Below, piece after piece: positions 1 to 6,795 of a stretch of 7,294 nt of DNA. Within the stretch, counting starts at the first letter, position 1. Every line of letters starts with the position of its first letter. The position numbers and the translations under genes were made by a program. The DNA is from Hydrogenophaga sp. Its GTDB lineage: Bacteria > Pseudomonadota > Gammaproteobacteria > Burkholderiales > Burkholderiaceae_C. The DNA is taken from positions 1 through 7,294 of the forward strand of contig JAIFNE010000223.1 of assembly GCA_020047875.1 (NCBI GenBank), given 5' to 3'. The notes under the pieces were generated by a model. The model worked only from the letters and a program-made list of their open reading frames with translations. It was not told where the DNA came from and ran no database searches.

Positions 1-197
1 TGGCCGAATGCGATCCGTTGACCGACGAGGGTGTGCAGTACGCAGACCGCCTGCGGCTCGCCGGCGTGGCGGTGGATCTGGAGATTTACCGTGGCGTGGT
101 GCACGGCTTCATTCAGTTCGGGCGCGCCATTCCGCAGGCGCTCACCGCGCACATCGATGCATCGCGTGCCCTTCGGGACGCCTTCGCACCTGATTGA
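1..197 (+). CDS. Alpha/beta hydrolase (HSL/Abhydrolase_3 family), C-terminal part only
   Basis: This is the 3' end of a gene that begins outside the window. Reading starts at position 3 and ends at TGA 195-197, giving 64 visible residues. The visible part matches the C-terminus of hormone-sensitive-lipase-type esterases. It starts AECDPLTDEG, where the Asp of DPL is the expected catalytic acid, followed by YADRLRLAGVAVDL. It then has GVVHGFIQF, whose His is the expected catalytic base. The nucleophile Ser (GDSAGG) and the HGGG oxyanion motif would lie upstream and cannot be seen. The family hydrolyses carboxyl esters; nothing here fixes the substrate. It reads towards, but is separated by about 510 bp from, the convergent LysR gene, so it probably belongs to a different transcription unit. 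Family call is firm; function beyond esterase/lipase is open. Confidence 0.87.
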   Translation, partial: AECDPLTDEGVQYADRLRLAGVAVDLEIYRGVVHGFIQFGRAIPQALTAHIDASRALRDAFAPD

Positions 198-283
198 ACC
201 CGCGTATTCGGTGCCATTCTTGTTGCGGTACGCGGGCGGACACCGACAAAGGAAGAAGGAAGACGAAGCCCATCGGCACAGCG

Positions 284-299
284 GCCTCCTGTAGGAGGC
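284..299. repeat. Perfect 6-bp inverted repeat (hairpin) overlapping a GGAGG motif
   Basis: GCCTCC at 284-289 and GGAGGC at 294-299 are exact reverse complements around a TGTA loop. It lies about 90 bp past the hydrolase stop, so it could be part of a transcription end, but no T-run follows. The right arm contains GGAGG five bases before the ATG at 304, so folding would hide a ribosome binding site. Confidence 0.5.
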
Positions 300-303
300 A
301 TCC

Positions 304-354
304 ATGCCACACCAGCCAGCATGCGTGTCAGCACCGGGCGGTTCGAGAGCTTGA
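304..354 (+). other. Possible 16-codon mini-ORF with strong Shine-Dalgarno
   Basis: ATG at 304 follows GGAGG (294-298) with 5-bp spacing, one of the best ribosome binding sites in the window. The frame closes at TGA 352-354 after MPHQPACVSAPGGSRA. The peptide resembles nothing known to me. It could be a chance ORF, the start of a frameshifted gene, or a leader peptide, although no downstream gene on this strand is obviously served by it. Low confidence that it is expressed. Confidence 0.2.
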
Positions 355-442
355 AGTTATTGGCTCCAACGCCAGCAGACTACCCGTGCACGCCATCGAC
401 TTTACCGATCTTGTGGCCTGGTGTTCGAGAAGCGGTCTGTAG
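341..442 (+). pseudogene. Possible remnant of a medium-chain (zinc-type) alcohol dehydrogenase tail
   Basis: In the frame of 341-442 the translation begins VRELEVIGSNASRL and continues with DFTDLVAW before a stop. This resembles the segment after the Rossmann fold in medium-chain dehydrogenases, typically (K/R)E(L/I)x(I/V)xGS followed by a helix with a DLV motif. No in-frame upstream coding sequence with GxGxxG is visible, and the frame stops well before the normal C-terminus, so if real it is a decayed fragment. The match is short and by eye only. Confidence 0.22.
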
Positions 443-711
443 CCCTCTTCAGGCGACTGTGAGGCTTGTGCGCTACGGGGACTTGCTATAAAACGCCACG
501 CCGTCGTTCGTGGTCCTGGGGCTGGTCAATATTGACTTGGCACCTCAGAGCTCCATGGGATGAGAGCGTCCGTAGCCCACGCCAAGCGCATGCACGAAGC
601 AGAGACGGCACTAAAACGACCCAAAACTCACTGGATTTATCCTTGCGTGGCGCATGCGCAATGGCGACGAAGCGGATTGGCGGATCAACCAGTTCATCGG
701 CAAACACCAGC

Positions 712-1644
712 CTACGAGCAGGCCTGGCAGCTGATTTTTTCGGTTTGGGAGGCTCGATCGCAGAGGTAGTCCACCAGCCGCTGGCTGGCTGCGGTGAGTT
801 CGTTTTGCTGACGGTAACAGACCGCAAATTGACGCAGTGCCCAGTCGTTGAGCAGCGGCACCAGCCGCACCTGGCCTGCGGATACGTAGATGCCGCTGAC
901 CTCGCGCGGCACGACGCTGATTCCCAAGCCAGCGCCCACCACTCGGAACGCGGCATCGAAACTGGATACGACAACCCGGTAGCTCATGCGCCGCCCCACC
1001 TTGGCGGCAGCCCGGTTCAGCATGGTGTAGACGCCAGTGGACGGCAGCAGTCCTACATGGTCGTAGGCCAAGGTTTCCTCGAAATAGAGCGCCTCGCGCT
1101 GGGAAAGCGGGTGGTCCATCGGTACCGCCAGTGTCAACTGGTCGCTCCGGTAGGGACGATGCTCTAGGCCACCGAAATCTGTATTCGTCCAACACACGCC
1201 CAGAGAGACGATGCCCTCGCGGACCATGCTGACTACGTCTTTGGATAGCCGCTCCTCGATGTCGACCTTGATGTCCTGGTGGGCCGGTTCACGCAGGAAC
1301 TGCGCGATGTCGTCGAGGAGCGATTCTGCAATCGCCGAGGCACTGGCCATCAACCGCACATGTCCCTTGATTCCCCCCTTGAACGCGGCCATGTCCCCTT
1401 CAATGCGGTCCATGGTGAACAGCAAAGAACGAGCGTGCTCCAACAAGGCCCTGCCGGCGGGGGTGGGTACAGCGCCATTTCTTCCGCGCACCAGCACCTT
1501 GGTACCCAGAGTGCTTTCAAGCTGGGCGATGCGCTTGCTGATGGCCGATGGCTCGATGTGTTGCTCGGCCGCGGCGTCTCTCATGTTGCCTGCATCACAC
1601 ACCGCCACCAACAGCCGCAGGGTTTTGAGGTCAAGGTCTCTCAT
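712..1644 (-). CDS. LysR-type transcriptional regulator
   Basis: The gene encodes 310 residues from ATG 1644-1642 to TAG 714-712, a typical LysR length. The N-terminal winged helix-turn-helix spans about residues 5-63, with AAEQHIEPSAISKRIAQLE as the HTH core and recognition helix, and TPAGRALLEHA in the usual place after the wing. A linker helix follows, then a periplasmic-binding-protein-like effector domain from about residue 93, opening GHVRLMASASA, with GAGLGISVVP near the end of the domain. A TTG at 1659-1657 would add five residues (MRVFP) and has GGA seven bases upstream, but the ATG gives the family-typical start. It is divergent from the lyase-transferase-TRAP operon, the standard arrangement for a LysR protein controlling its neighbour in response to the pathway substrate or an intermediate. 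A CATAAT (minus strand, 1684-1679) could be its -10 and overlaps the candidate operator, which would allow autoregulation. The effector is unknown. Confidence 0.93.
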   Translation of the reverse strand: MRDLDLKTLRLLVAVCDAGNMRDAAAEQHIEPSAISKRIAQLESTLGTKVLVRGRNGAVPTPAGRALLEHARSLLFTMDRIEGDMAAFKGGIKGHVRLMASASAIAESLLDDIAQFLREPAHQDIKVDIEERLSKDVVSMVREGIVSLGVCWTNTDFGGLEHRPYRSDQLTLAVPMDHPLSQREALYFEETLAYDHVGLLPSTGVYTMLNRAAAKVGRRMSYRVVVSSFDAAFRVVGAGLGISVVPREVSGIYVSAGQVRLVPLLNDWALRQFAVCYRQQNELTAASQRLVDYLCDRASQTEKISCQACS

Positions 1645-1677
1645 AGGGAAAACCCGCAATTAAATGTCCGTTTGGGA

Positions 1678-1696
1678 AATTATGTGGTTCCGAATT
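1678..1696. promoter_or_regulatory. Candidate LysR operator (T-N11-A dyad) in the divergent intergenic region
   Basis: AATT at 1678-1681 and AATT at 1693-1696 form a short dyad with exactly 11 bases between the inner T and A, which is the classical LysR-box pattern T-N11-A. It lies 34 bp upstream of the lysR ATG and about 78 bp upstream of the lyase start, a sensible position for an activator site. A second, imperfect dyad is nearby: GGTTCCG at 1686-1692 against CGGAAACC at 1715-1722, with one extra base. TTGTCA at 1695-1700 looks like a -35 for the operon, but I see no good -10 at 16-18 bp, consistent with an activator-dependent promoter. The motif is short and AT-rich, so chance occurrence is possible. 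Confidence 0.35.
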
Positions 1697-1773
1697 GTCA
1701 CTTTATCTTTTTTACGGAAACCATAGACTCGAAAAATACCCGCAAAACCCACCTGCACCTTGACACCCACCGG

Positions 1774-2724
1774 ATGGACTACGCACACACTTTCCCCTTG
1801 CCCTCAACGGCCATTCTCCGGGAGGTGGGTCTGCGAGACGGATTGCAAAACATTCCTGTCTTGGTGTCCACCACCCACAAATGCCAGTGGATCGACCAAG
1901 CTTATGCCGCGGGCCTGAGGGAAATCGAAGTTGGCTCTTTTGTGCCGCCAAAGCTGTTGCCCCAGATGGCCGACACGGCCGAGGTGCTCGCGCATGCCAA
2001 CACGTTGGCAGGCCTCAAGGCGTCGGTGCTGATTCCCAACCTCAAGGGGGCTGAGCGGGCGCTGGAGGGCAATGCCCACCTGATGCTGCTGCCCCTTTCG
2101 GCCAGCCATGCCCACAGCCTGGCCAACCTGCGCAAGACTCCTGAGGAGGTGGTGGCGGAAATGGCCCGCATCCGCGCCGCCCGGGACGCATCGGGCCGTA
2201 AGACGCTGATCGAAGGGGGCGTGGGTACCGCGTTTGGTTGCACGATCCAAGGCGAGGTCAAGCCAGCCGACGTGTTGCGCTTGCTGCAAGCCCTGCTGGA
2301 TGCTGGAGCCGACCGCGTGAGCCTGGCCGACACTGTGGGGTATGCGAATCCAAGGGCAGTGTCTGAATTGTTCGAGCAGGCGATGAAGCTCGCGGGTGAT
2401 CGGTTCTGCTGTGCCCATTTCCACGACACACGCGGCATGGCACTGGCCAACGCCTACGCGGCCTTGCAGGTGGGCGTCACCCGGTTCGATGCCTCGCTAG
2501 CAGGCATTGGCGGTTGCCCGCACGCACCGGGTGCCAGCGGCAACGTCGCCACCGAAGACTTGGCTTACATGCTGTCGGCCTGCAGGGTTGTTACGGGCCT
2601 GGACATCAATGCGCTGCTGCGGCTGCGAGCCCAGGTGGCCCAGTGGCTGCAAGGTCAGCCCCTGCACGGTGCGCTTTGGCGCGCAGGCCTGCCGAAAGCG
2701 CTGGGGCACGCCCATGACCGCTGA
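1774..2724 (+). CDS. HMG-CoA lyase-like enzyme (HMGL-like DRE-TIM metallolyase)
   Basis: The gene encodes 316 residues, close to bacterial hydroxymethylglutaryl-CoA lyases. The family cleaves a 3-hydroxy-3-methylacyl-CoA in a retro-Claisen reaction, giving acetyl-CoA and an oxo acid (acetoacetate from HMG-CoA), with a divalent metal. Visible hallmarks are REVGLRDGLQN at residues 16-26, with Arg21 and the metal-binding Asp22; EVGSFVPPKLLPQMAD at 52-67; HFHDTRGMA at 215-223, with metal ligands His215 and His217; and GIGGCPHAPGASGNVATED at 244-262, with catalytic-loop Cys248 and metal ligand Asn257. Nothing essential is missing. ATG 1774 is the only sensible start, because the next in-frame alternatives cut into the catalytic strand, yet it lacks a clear Shine-Dalgarno. 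It is the first gene of the operon, and its stop overlaps the CoA-transferase start. Pairing with a CoA-transferase and transporter, rather than with liu leucine-pathway genes, suggests an imported acid such as HMG or citramalate; the exact acyl-CoA is inferred. Confidence 0.92.
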   Translation: MDYAHTFPLPSTAILREVGLRDGLQNIPVLVSTTHKCQWIDQAYAAGLREIEVGSFVPPKLLPQMADTAEVLAHANTLAGLKASVLIPNLKGAERALEGNAHLMLLPLSASHAHSLANLRKTPEEVVAEMARIRAARDASGRKTLIEGGVGTAFGCTIQGEVKPADVLRLLQALLDAGADRVSLADTVGYANPRAVSELFEQAMKLAGDRFCCAHFHDTRGMALANAYAALQVGVTRFDASLAGIGGCPHAPGASGNVATEDLAYMLSACRVVTGLDINALLRLRAQVAQWLQGQPLHGALWRAGLPKALGHAHDR

Positions 2725-3898
2725 CTTTTCACTGGAAACGCCGATGCAAAAACCCACCACCCGCCTGCCCCTGGATGGGGTGCGCGTCATCGAATTCACC
2801 CACATGGTCATGGGCCCGAGCTGCGGCATGATCCTGGCCGATCTGGGAGCCGAGGTGATCAAGATCGAGCCCCCCGGTGGCGACAAAACCCGCCACCTGC
2901 CAGGCCTGGGCGTGGGGTTTTTTCGGAGTTTCAACCGCAACAAGAAAAGTGTGGTGCTTGATGTGCACACCGAGCAAGGGCTGGCCGACGCCAAGGCACT
3001 GATCGGTCAGAGTGACGTGCTGATCGAGAACTTCCGCCCCGGATTGATGGACCGCCTGGGGCTGGGGTACAGCACATTGAAAGCAGAGTATCCCCGGCTG
3101 ATTTACGTGTCCCATAAAGGATTCCTGCCTGGCCCTTACGAGCATCGTCTGGCTCTCGACGAAGTGGTGCAGAACATGGCCGGTCTGACGTACATGACCG
3201 GCCCGGTGGGCCGCCCACTGCGGGCTGGCAGCTCGGTCAACGACATCATGGGCGGTATGTTTGGCGCCATCGGAGTGCTGGCCGCCCTGCGCGAGCGTGA
3301 CCGCGACGGCGGCACCGACACGGGCCAGGAAATCCAGAGCGCGCTCTTTGAAAACTGTTGCCTGCTGGCGATGCAGCATATGCAACAGTTCCAGATGACG
3401 GGCGAGATCCCGCCGCCCTTTCCTTCACGCGTCTCGGCCTGGAGCGTTTACGACACCTTCACCGTGGCCCGAGGCGAGCAGCTTTTCATTGGCGCGGTGA
3501 GTGACAAGCAGTTCATCACTCTGTGCCAGGTGATCAACCGGCCCGACCTGAGCGCTGACCCCACTTTGGCCACCAACGCCCTGCGGGTTGGCGTGCGGCC
3601 ACTGTTGCTGCAGCGCTTGGCCGAAACGCTGCAGCACCTGGAACTCGACGAACTGTGCGCCAAGCTGGAAGCTGCGGGCCTGCCCTATGCCAAAGTGGTG
3701 CGCCCCGACCAGCTGGTGACCGATGAACACCTCATCGCCAGTGGAGGCCTTGCCCCGATGACTTCCGACACAGGAGACATCACCCAGGTGGTGCTGCTGC
3801 CGCTGATGATGAACGGCCGCAGGCCTGGTGTTCGCCAACCGCTGGCCCGGGTGGGCGAACACACTGAAGAGGTGCTGTCACGTTTGCACAGTGCCTGA
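2714..3898 (+). CDS. CaiB/BaiF family (class III) CoA-transferase
   Basis: The gene encodes 394 residues from ATG 2714, or 384 from ATG 2744. The first start overlaps the lyase stop by 11 bp; the second has GGA seven bases upstream and gives a family-like N-terminus (MQKPTTRLPLDGVRVIEF), so it may be the true start. Class III enzymes transfer CoA between carboxylates through an aspartyl-CoA anhydride. Numbered from 2744, LDGVRVIEF is followed by MGPSCGMILADLGAEVIKIE (residues 22-41), then FNRNKKSVVLD (63-73), IENFRPG (94-100) and SSVNDIMGGMFGAIGVLAAL (163-182), where Asp167 aligns with catalytic Asp169 of formyl-CoA transferase. The C-terminal domain carries LPYAKV and the distal GRRPGVRQPLARVGEHTEEVL. 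The glycine-rich loop of formyl-CoA transferase is replaced by FIGAVSDKQF, and YVSHKGFLPGPYEHR stands where oxalate-pathway enzymes differ, so it is probably not oxalate-specific. Its likely job is to load CoA onto the imported acid so that the upstream lyase can cleave it. Confidence 0.93.
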   Translation: MTADFSLETPMQKPTTRLPLDGVRVIEFTHMVMGPSCGMILADLGAEVIKIEPPGGDKTRHLPGLGVGFFRSFNRNKKSVVLDVHTEQGLADAKALIGQSDVLIENFRPGLMDRLGLGYSTLKAEYPRLIYVSHKGFLPGPYEHRLALDEVVQNMAGLTYMTGPVGRPLRAGSSVNDIMGGMFGAIGVLAALRERDRDGGTDTGQEIQSALFENCCLLAMQHMQQFQMTGEIPPPFPSRVSAWSVYDTFTVARGEQLFIGAVSDKQFITLCQVINRPDLSADPTLATNALRVGVRPLLLQRLAETLQHLELDELCAKLEAAGLPYAKVVRPDQLVTDEHLIASGGLAPMTSDTGDITQVVLLPLMMNGRRPGVRQPLARVGEHTEEVLSRLHSA

Positions 3899-3925
3899 TT
3901 TTTTAATCACAACAGGAGACATCCC

Positions 3926-4918
3926 ATGAAGACCACCTTCCAACTGGCGTCCATTGCCGCTACAACCCTCTTGCTGGCCATGCAGGTCCAAGCCGCCGAG
4001 TTCACCATGCGCATCAGCCACCAGATGCCGCCCAGCCACCACACGGCTGTCAACCTGGAGCAATTCGCCAAGGAGGTGCGGGTGGCCACCAAGGACCGGG
4101 TGGACGTGCAAATCTTCGGTGCGGCGCAGTTGTTCAAACCCAACCAGAACCATGCGGCGGTGGCAGGCGGAAAGATCGAGGCGGCGGCGATCCTGAATTT
4201 CCAGTGGGGGGGCACCATTCCCGAAATGGGCGTGACGGTCATTCCCTACCTTATGACCTCGGTGGCCAAGCAAAAGGCCTTCATTCGATCTGACGCGGCC
4301 AAGCTGCTGGACGCCAAGATGGAGGCCAAGGGTGTTAAAAACATCGCTTGGATCGTTGACGCCAACGACGGCATGTTCACGTCCTCGAAAGGCTTGCTGG
4401 TCCAGCCGAGCGACTTCAAAGGACTCAAGATCCGCGGTCTGAACAAAGTGTTCGATGAAGGTCTTAGAGCCATGGGATCGGCACCTTCGGCCATGCCGGG
4501 CTCGGAGGTCTATCAGGCGCTGCAGACCGGCGTACTCGACGCAGGACTGACCGGAGTGCAGGCCGCATACGCGCGCAAGTTCTACGAAGTGCAGAAGTTT
4601 GGCGTGGCTTCCAACATCCTGCTGGTCTTTAACAATCTGGTGGTCAACCCGGCGTGGTGGAACAGCCTGCCAGCCGACATCCGGTCGACCATTCAGAAAG
4701 CGGCCGATGCGGCGGTGCAGCGCTCTATTCCGAAAGCCGACGGCATTCCTGCGGCTGACATCAAGGCGCTGACCGACAAGGGCATGCAGGCCGTGGTGCT
4801 CACTCCGGCGCAAGAAAAAGCCATGGTCGATGCCATGCAGCCTGCCGCCAAGAAAGAGTTCATGTCGGCGACCGGGCCTGATGGCATCAAACTGCTGCAA
4901 ATCATCAGCGGGCTCTGA
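3926..4918 (+). CDS. dctP: TRAP transporter periplasmic solute-binding protein (DctP family)
   Basis: The gene encodes 330 residues with a good ribosome binding site (AGGAG at 3914-3918, 7 bp from the ATG). A Sec signal peptide is clear: MKTTF, hydrophobic stretch to about residue 20, and a likely cleavage after VQA (residues 21-23). The mature protein starts AEFTMRISHQMPPSHHT. The family core is seen at FKGLKIRG (164-171), where Arg170 is the expected carboxylate-binding arginine, and at SEVYQALQTGVLDAG (193-207), followed by RKFYEVQKFG. The DGQENP motif common in C4-dicarboxylate DctP proteins is replaced by DAGLTG, which hints at a different substrate. It captures the acid in the periplasm and hands it to the DctQ-DctM pair encoded next. 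Only 27 bp separate it from the CoA-transferase, so it is probably co-transcribed. The symbol denotes family role, not proven dicarboxylate transport. Confidence 0.93.
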   Translation: MKTTFQLASIAATTLLLAMQVQAAEFTMRISHQMPPSHHTAVNLEQFAKEVRVATKDRVDVQIFGAAQLFKPNQNHAAVAGGKIEAAAILNFQWGGTIPEMGVTVIPYLMTSVAKQKAFIRSDAAKLLDAKMEAKGVKNIAWIVDANDGMFTSSKGLLVQPSDFKGLKIRGLNKVFDEGLRAMGSAPSAMPGSEVYQALQTGVLDAGLTGVQAAYARKFYEVQKFGVASNILLVFNNLVVNPAWWNSLPADIRSTIQKAADAAVQRSIPKADGIPAADIKALTDKGMQAVVLTPAQEKAMVDAMQPAAKKEFMSATGPDGIKLLQIISGL

Positions 4919-4920
4919 AC

Positions 4921-5502
4921 GTGACAGCCACCGTGGGCCCCGATCACCCTCAGGCAACTGGGCCAGAATCACATGCCCTTCAGCGCATCCGTCAGGCCAT
5001 TGGTTTGGTCAATGCCTTCGCCTTGGCGGTTTCGGCCGCCGGCGTGATCACCTCTCTGGTTCTGATCGGGTGGTCCGTGGTGATGCGATATGTCTTCAAC
5101 CGCCCACCAGTCTGGGTAGACGAAGTGGTGGGGTTTTTGCTGGTGGCCATCGTCACACTGGCGGCGGCCGACGTACTGCGCCGGGGTGAGCATATCGGCG
5201 TGGACATCTTCACCGCTCGTCTCGGCACCCGAGGCCGACGCTGGGCTCAGGCCTGGGTGTCGACGGCTGCGCTGGCCACCGCCGTGATTTTCATCGTCAA
5301 TGGCTGGGAAACGGCGATGTTCTCGCGCATGCTGGGCATCGTGACCGAAGGCCATCTTGAACTCCCTGTCTATTGGCTGATGCTGTTTTTGCCGCTGTCC
5401 GGGTTGCTCATGCTGCTCACGGCGCTTGAGGCCCTGCTGCGACTGGCCAAGGGCGCCGACCCCCTTTCACACAAAACGCAAGCACGAGATTTAGAAGAAT
5501 GA
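4921..5502 (+). CDS. dctQ: TRAP transporter small membrane subunit (DctQ family)
   Basis: The gene encodes 193 residues from GTG 4921, two bases after the dctP stop. There is no strong Shine-Dalgarno, so translation is probably coupled to dctP. GTG 4933 is an in-frame alternative; no in-frame ATG occurs before the conserved core. Four membrane helices are visible at about residues 28-52, 65-85, 110-128 and 148-170. The conserved DctQ block RYVFNRPPVWVDEVVGF (56-72), followed by RRGEHIGVDI (87-96), identifies the family. The small subunit pairs with DctM in the inner membrane. The gene ends in an ATGA overlap with dctM. Confidence 0.93.
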   Translation: MTATVGPDHPQATGPESHALQRIRQAIGLVNAFALAVSAAGVITSLVLIGWSVVMRYVFNRPPVWVDEVVGFLLVAIVTLAAADVLRRGEHIGVDIFTARLGTRGRRWAQAWVSTAALATAVIFIVNGWETAMFSRMLGIVTEGHLELPVYWLMLFLPLSGLLMLLTALEALLRLAKGADPLSHKTQARDLEE

Positions 5503-6788
5503 CCATTGCTTTTCTCCTGGTCGGTCTGGTGCTGCTGCTGCTCACAGGCCTGCCCATCTTCGCGGGCCTGACCTTGTTTGCCAGCGGCCTGCTGTACGTG
5601 TCGCAAGGCGAGATCGGGTCGGTCAGCGATGTGGTGTTTCACGAGTTGAACCGCTACTTGCTCGTGGCCATCCCGCTGTTCGCCTTCATGGCCCACGTCA
5701 TGATCCGCGGCAAATTGGTGGACGACCTCTATCGCACGGCCTATACGCTGACCCGGCACCTGCCGGGTGGGCTGGGGATTGCGACCATCGTGGCGTGCAC
5801 CATCTTCGCGGCCATTTCAGGCTCCAGTGTGGCCACCGCACTGACCATCGGTTCGGTGGCCATCCCCCAGATGATCCGTTTCGGTTACGACCCCAAAGCC
5901 GCATACGGTTTGGTGGCCGCAGGCGGGACTCTGGGCATCCTGATACCGCCTTCTGGCCCCATGGTGCTGTACGGGGTGACCACCGACACCTCGATAGGTG
6001 CGCTTTTCATGGCTGGCGTAGTGCCCGGCTTGATGGTGGCCGGTCTTTTCATCGCCTGGAGCGTGGCCTCCACCGCCATGGGGCAACGCCATATTCAACG
6101 TGAGCCGCGCGCCACCGCGTCAGAGGCGTTCGCCGCGCTGCGCCAATCGGTCTGGGCGCTGTCGCTGCCGGTGCTGGTTCTGGGCGGCATGTACGCGGGC
6201 GTCTTCACCGCCACGGAGGCGGCGGCCATGGGAGCCTTGCTCGCGCTGCTGGTGGCGGTGCTGGTGTACAGAACTGTCAACCTCCGCATGGTCTGGGAGT
6301 CGGCCATCGACGCCAGCCGCACCTCGGCCATGTTGTTCATGATCCTGGCTGGCGCCACAGTGCTGGGTTTTGCGATGACCAAGCTGCGCATTCCCCAGCA
6401 GATCGTGCAGTTGGTGATCGACGCCGATCTGGGCGTGACGGGTTTCCTGATCGTGATGATGGCGCTGATTTTTATTCTGGGCATGTTCCTGGAAACCATT
6501 GCGCTGATCCTCATCACCACCCCGGTCATCCTGCCGGTCATGCAGCATCTGGGTATCAACCCAATCTGGTACGGTATCCTGCTGGTCATCAACCTGGAGT
6601 TGGCGCTGATCACGCCGCCCGTGGGCATGAACCTCTTCACCATCAAAGCGATCACGCAAGCGCCCATGGGTGAGATTATCCGTGGAGCGTTTCCCTATGT
6701 CCTGCTGCTGATATTGGGCATGGCAATCGTGATGGTGTGGCCTGAAGTAGCCCTGTGGCTGCCAAGCACCATGATGAATATGAAGTGA
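5499..6788 (+). CDS. dctM: TRAP transporter large membrane subunit (DctM family)
   Basis: The gene encodes 429 residues, the normal length for DctM. Its ATG (5499-5501) shares bases with the dctQ TGA (5500-5502). The protein is hydrophobic throughout, consistent with about 11-13 membrane segments. Family motifs are FAAISGSSVATALTIGSVAI (residues 103-122), MIRFGYDPKAAYGL (125-138) and GTLGILIPPSGPMVLYG (143-159), with a second-half counterpart at the segment ending LELALITPPVGMNLF. These match the ion-coupled elevator-type large subunit that moves the substrate, usually with sodium, across the inner membrane. It is the last gene of the operon, and no other gene follows within 500 bp. Confidence 0.95.
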   Translation: MTIAFLLVGLVLLLLTGLPIFAGLTLFASGLLYVSQGEIGSVSDVVFHELNRYLLVAIPLFAFMAHVMIRGKLVDDLYRTAYTLTRHLPGGLGIATIVACTIFAAISGSSVATALTIGSVAIPQMIRFGYDPKAAYGLVAAGGTLGILIPPSGPMVLYGVTTDTSIGALFMAGVVPGLMVAGLFIAWSVASTAMGQRHIQREPRATASEAFAALRQSVWALSLPVLVLGGMYAGVFTATEAAAMGALLALLVAVLVYRTVNLRMVWESAIDASRTSAMLFMILAGATVLGFAMTKLRIPQQIVQLVIDADLGVTGFLIVMMALIFILGMFLETIALILITTPVILPVMQHLGINPIWYGILLVINLELALITPPVGMNLFTIKAITQAPMGEIIRGAFPYVLLLILGMAIVMVWPEVALWLPSTMMNMK

Positions 6789-6795
6789 GCTTTCT

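Larger units (their letters stand above)
198..711. other. Coding-poor gap between hydrolase and lysR
   Basis: About 514 bp lie between the hydrolase stop and the stop of the convergent lysR gene. Both strands contain short open frames, but none has a recognisable domain, a credible start with Shine-Dalgarno and homogeneous coding character together. What can be picked out is a perfect 6-bp hairpin at 284-299, a 16-codon mini-ORF just after it, and a stretch around 341-442 that faintly resembles the tail of a medium-chain dehydrogenase. The rest (about 443-711) shows nothing I recognise. The region looks like decayed sequence rather than a compact intergenic spacer. Confidence 0.55.

Noticed and set aside
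486..974. 162-residue open frame on the minus strand overlapping the lysR 3' end
   Set aside because: More than half lies inside lysR in another frame; composition is Arg/Ser/Trp-rich with no domain, typical of a shadow in GC-rich DNA.
466..1167. 233-residue open frame on the plus strand antisense to lysR
   Set aside because: Mostly antisense to the clear LysR gene, with no recognisable domain and no ribosome binding site.
1279..1773. Long in-frame upstream extension of the lyase gene
   Set aside because: It runs antisense through lysR and across the regulatory region; homology to HMG-CoA lyase starts only after ATG 1774.
3878..4972. 364-residue open frame on the minus strand spanning dctP
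   Set aside because: Antisense to a well-supported dctP gene; rich in His/Arg/Gly, as expected from antisense of GC-rich codons.
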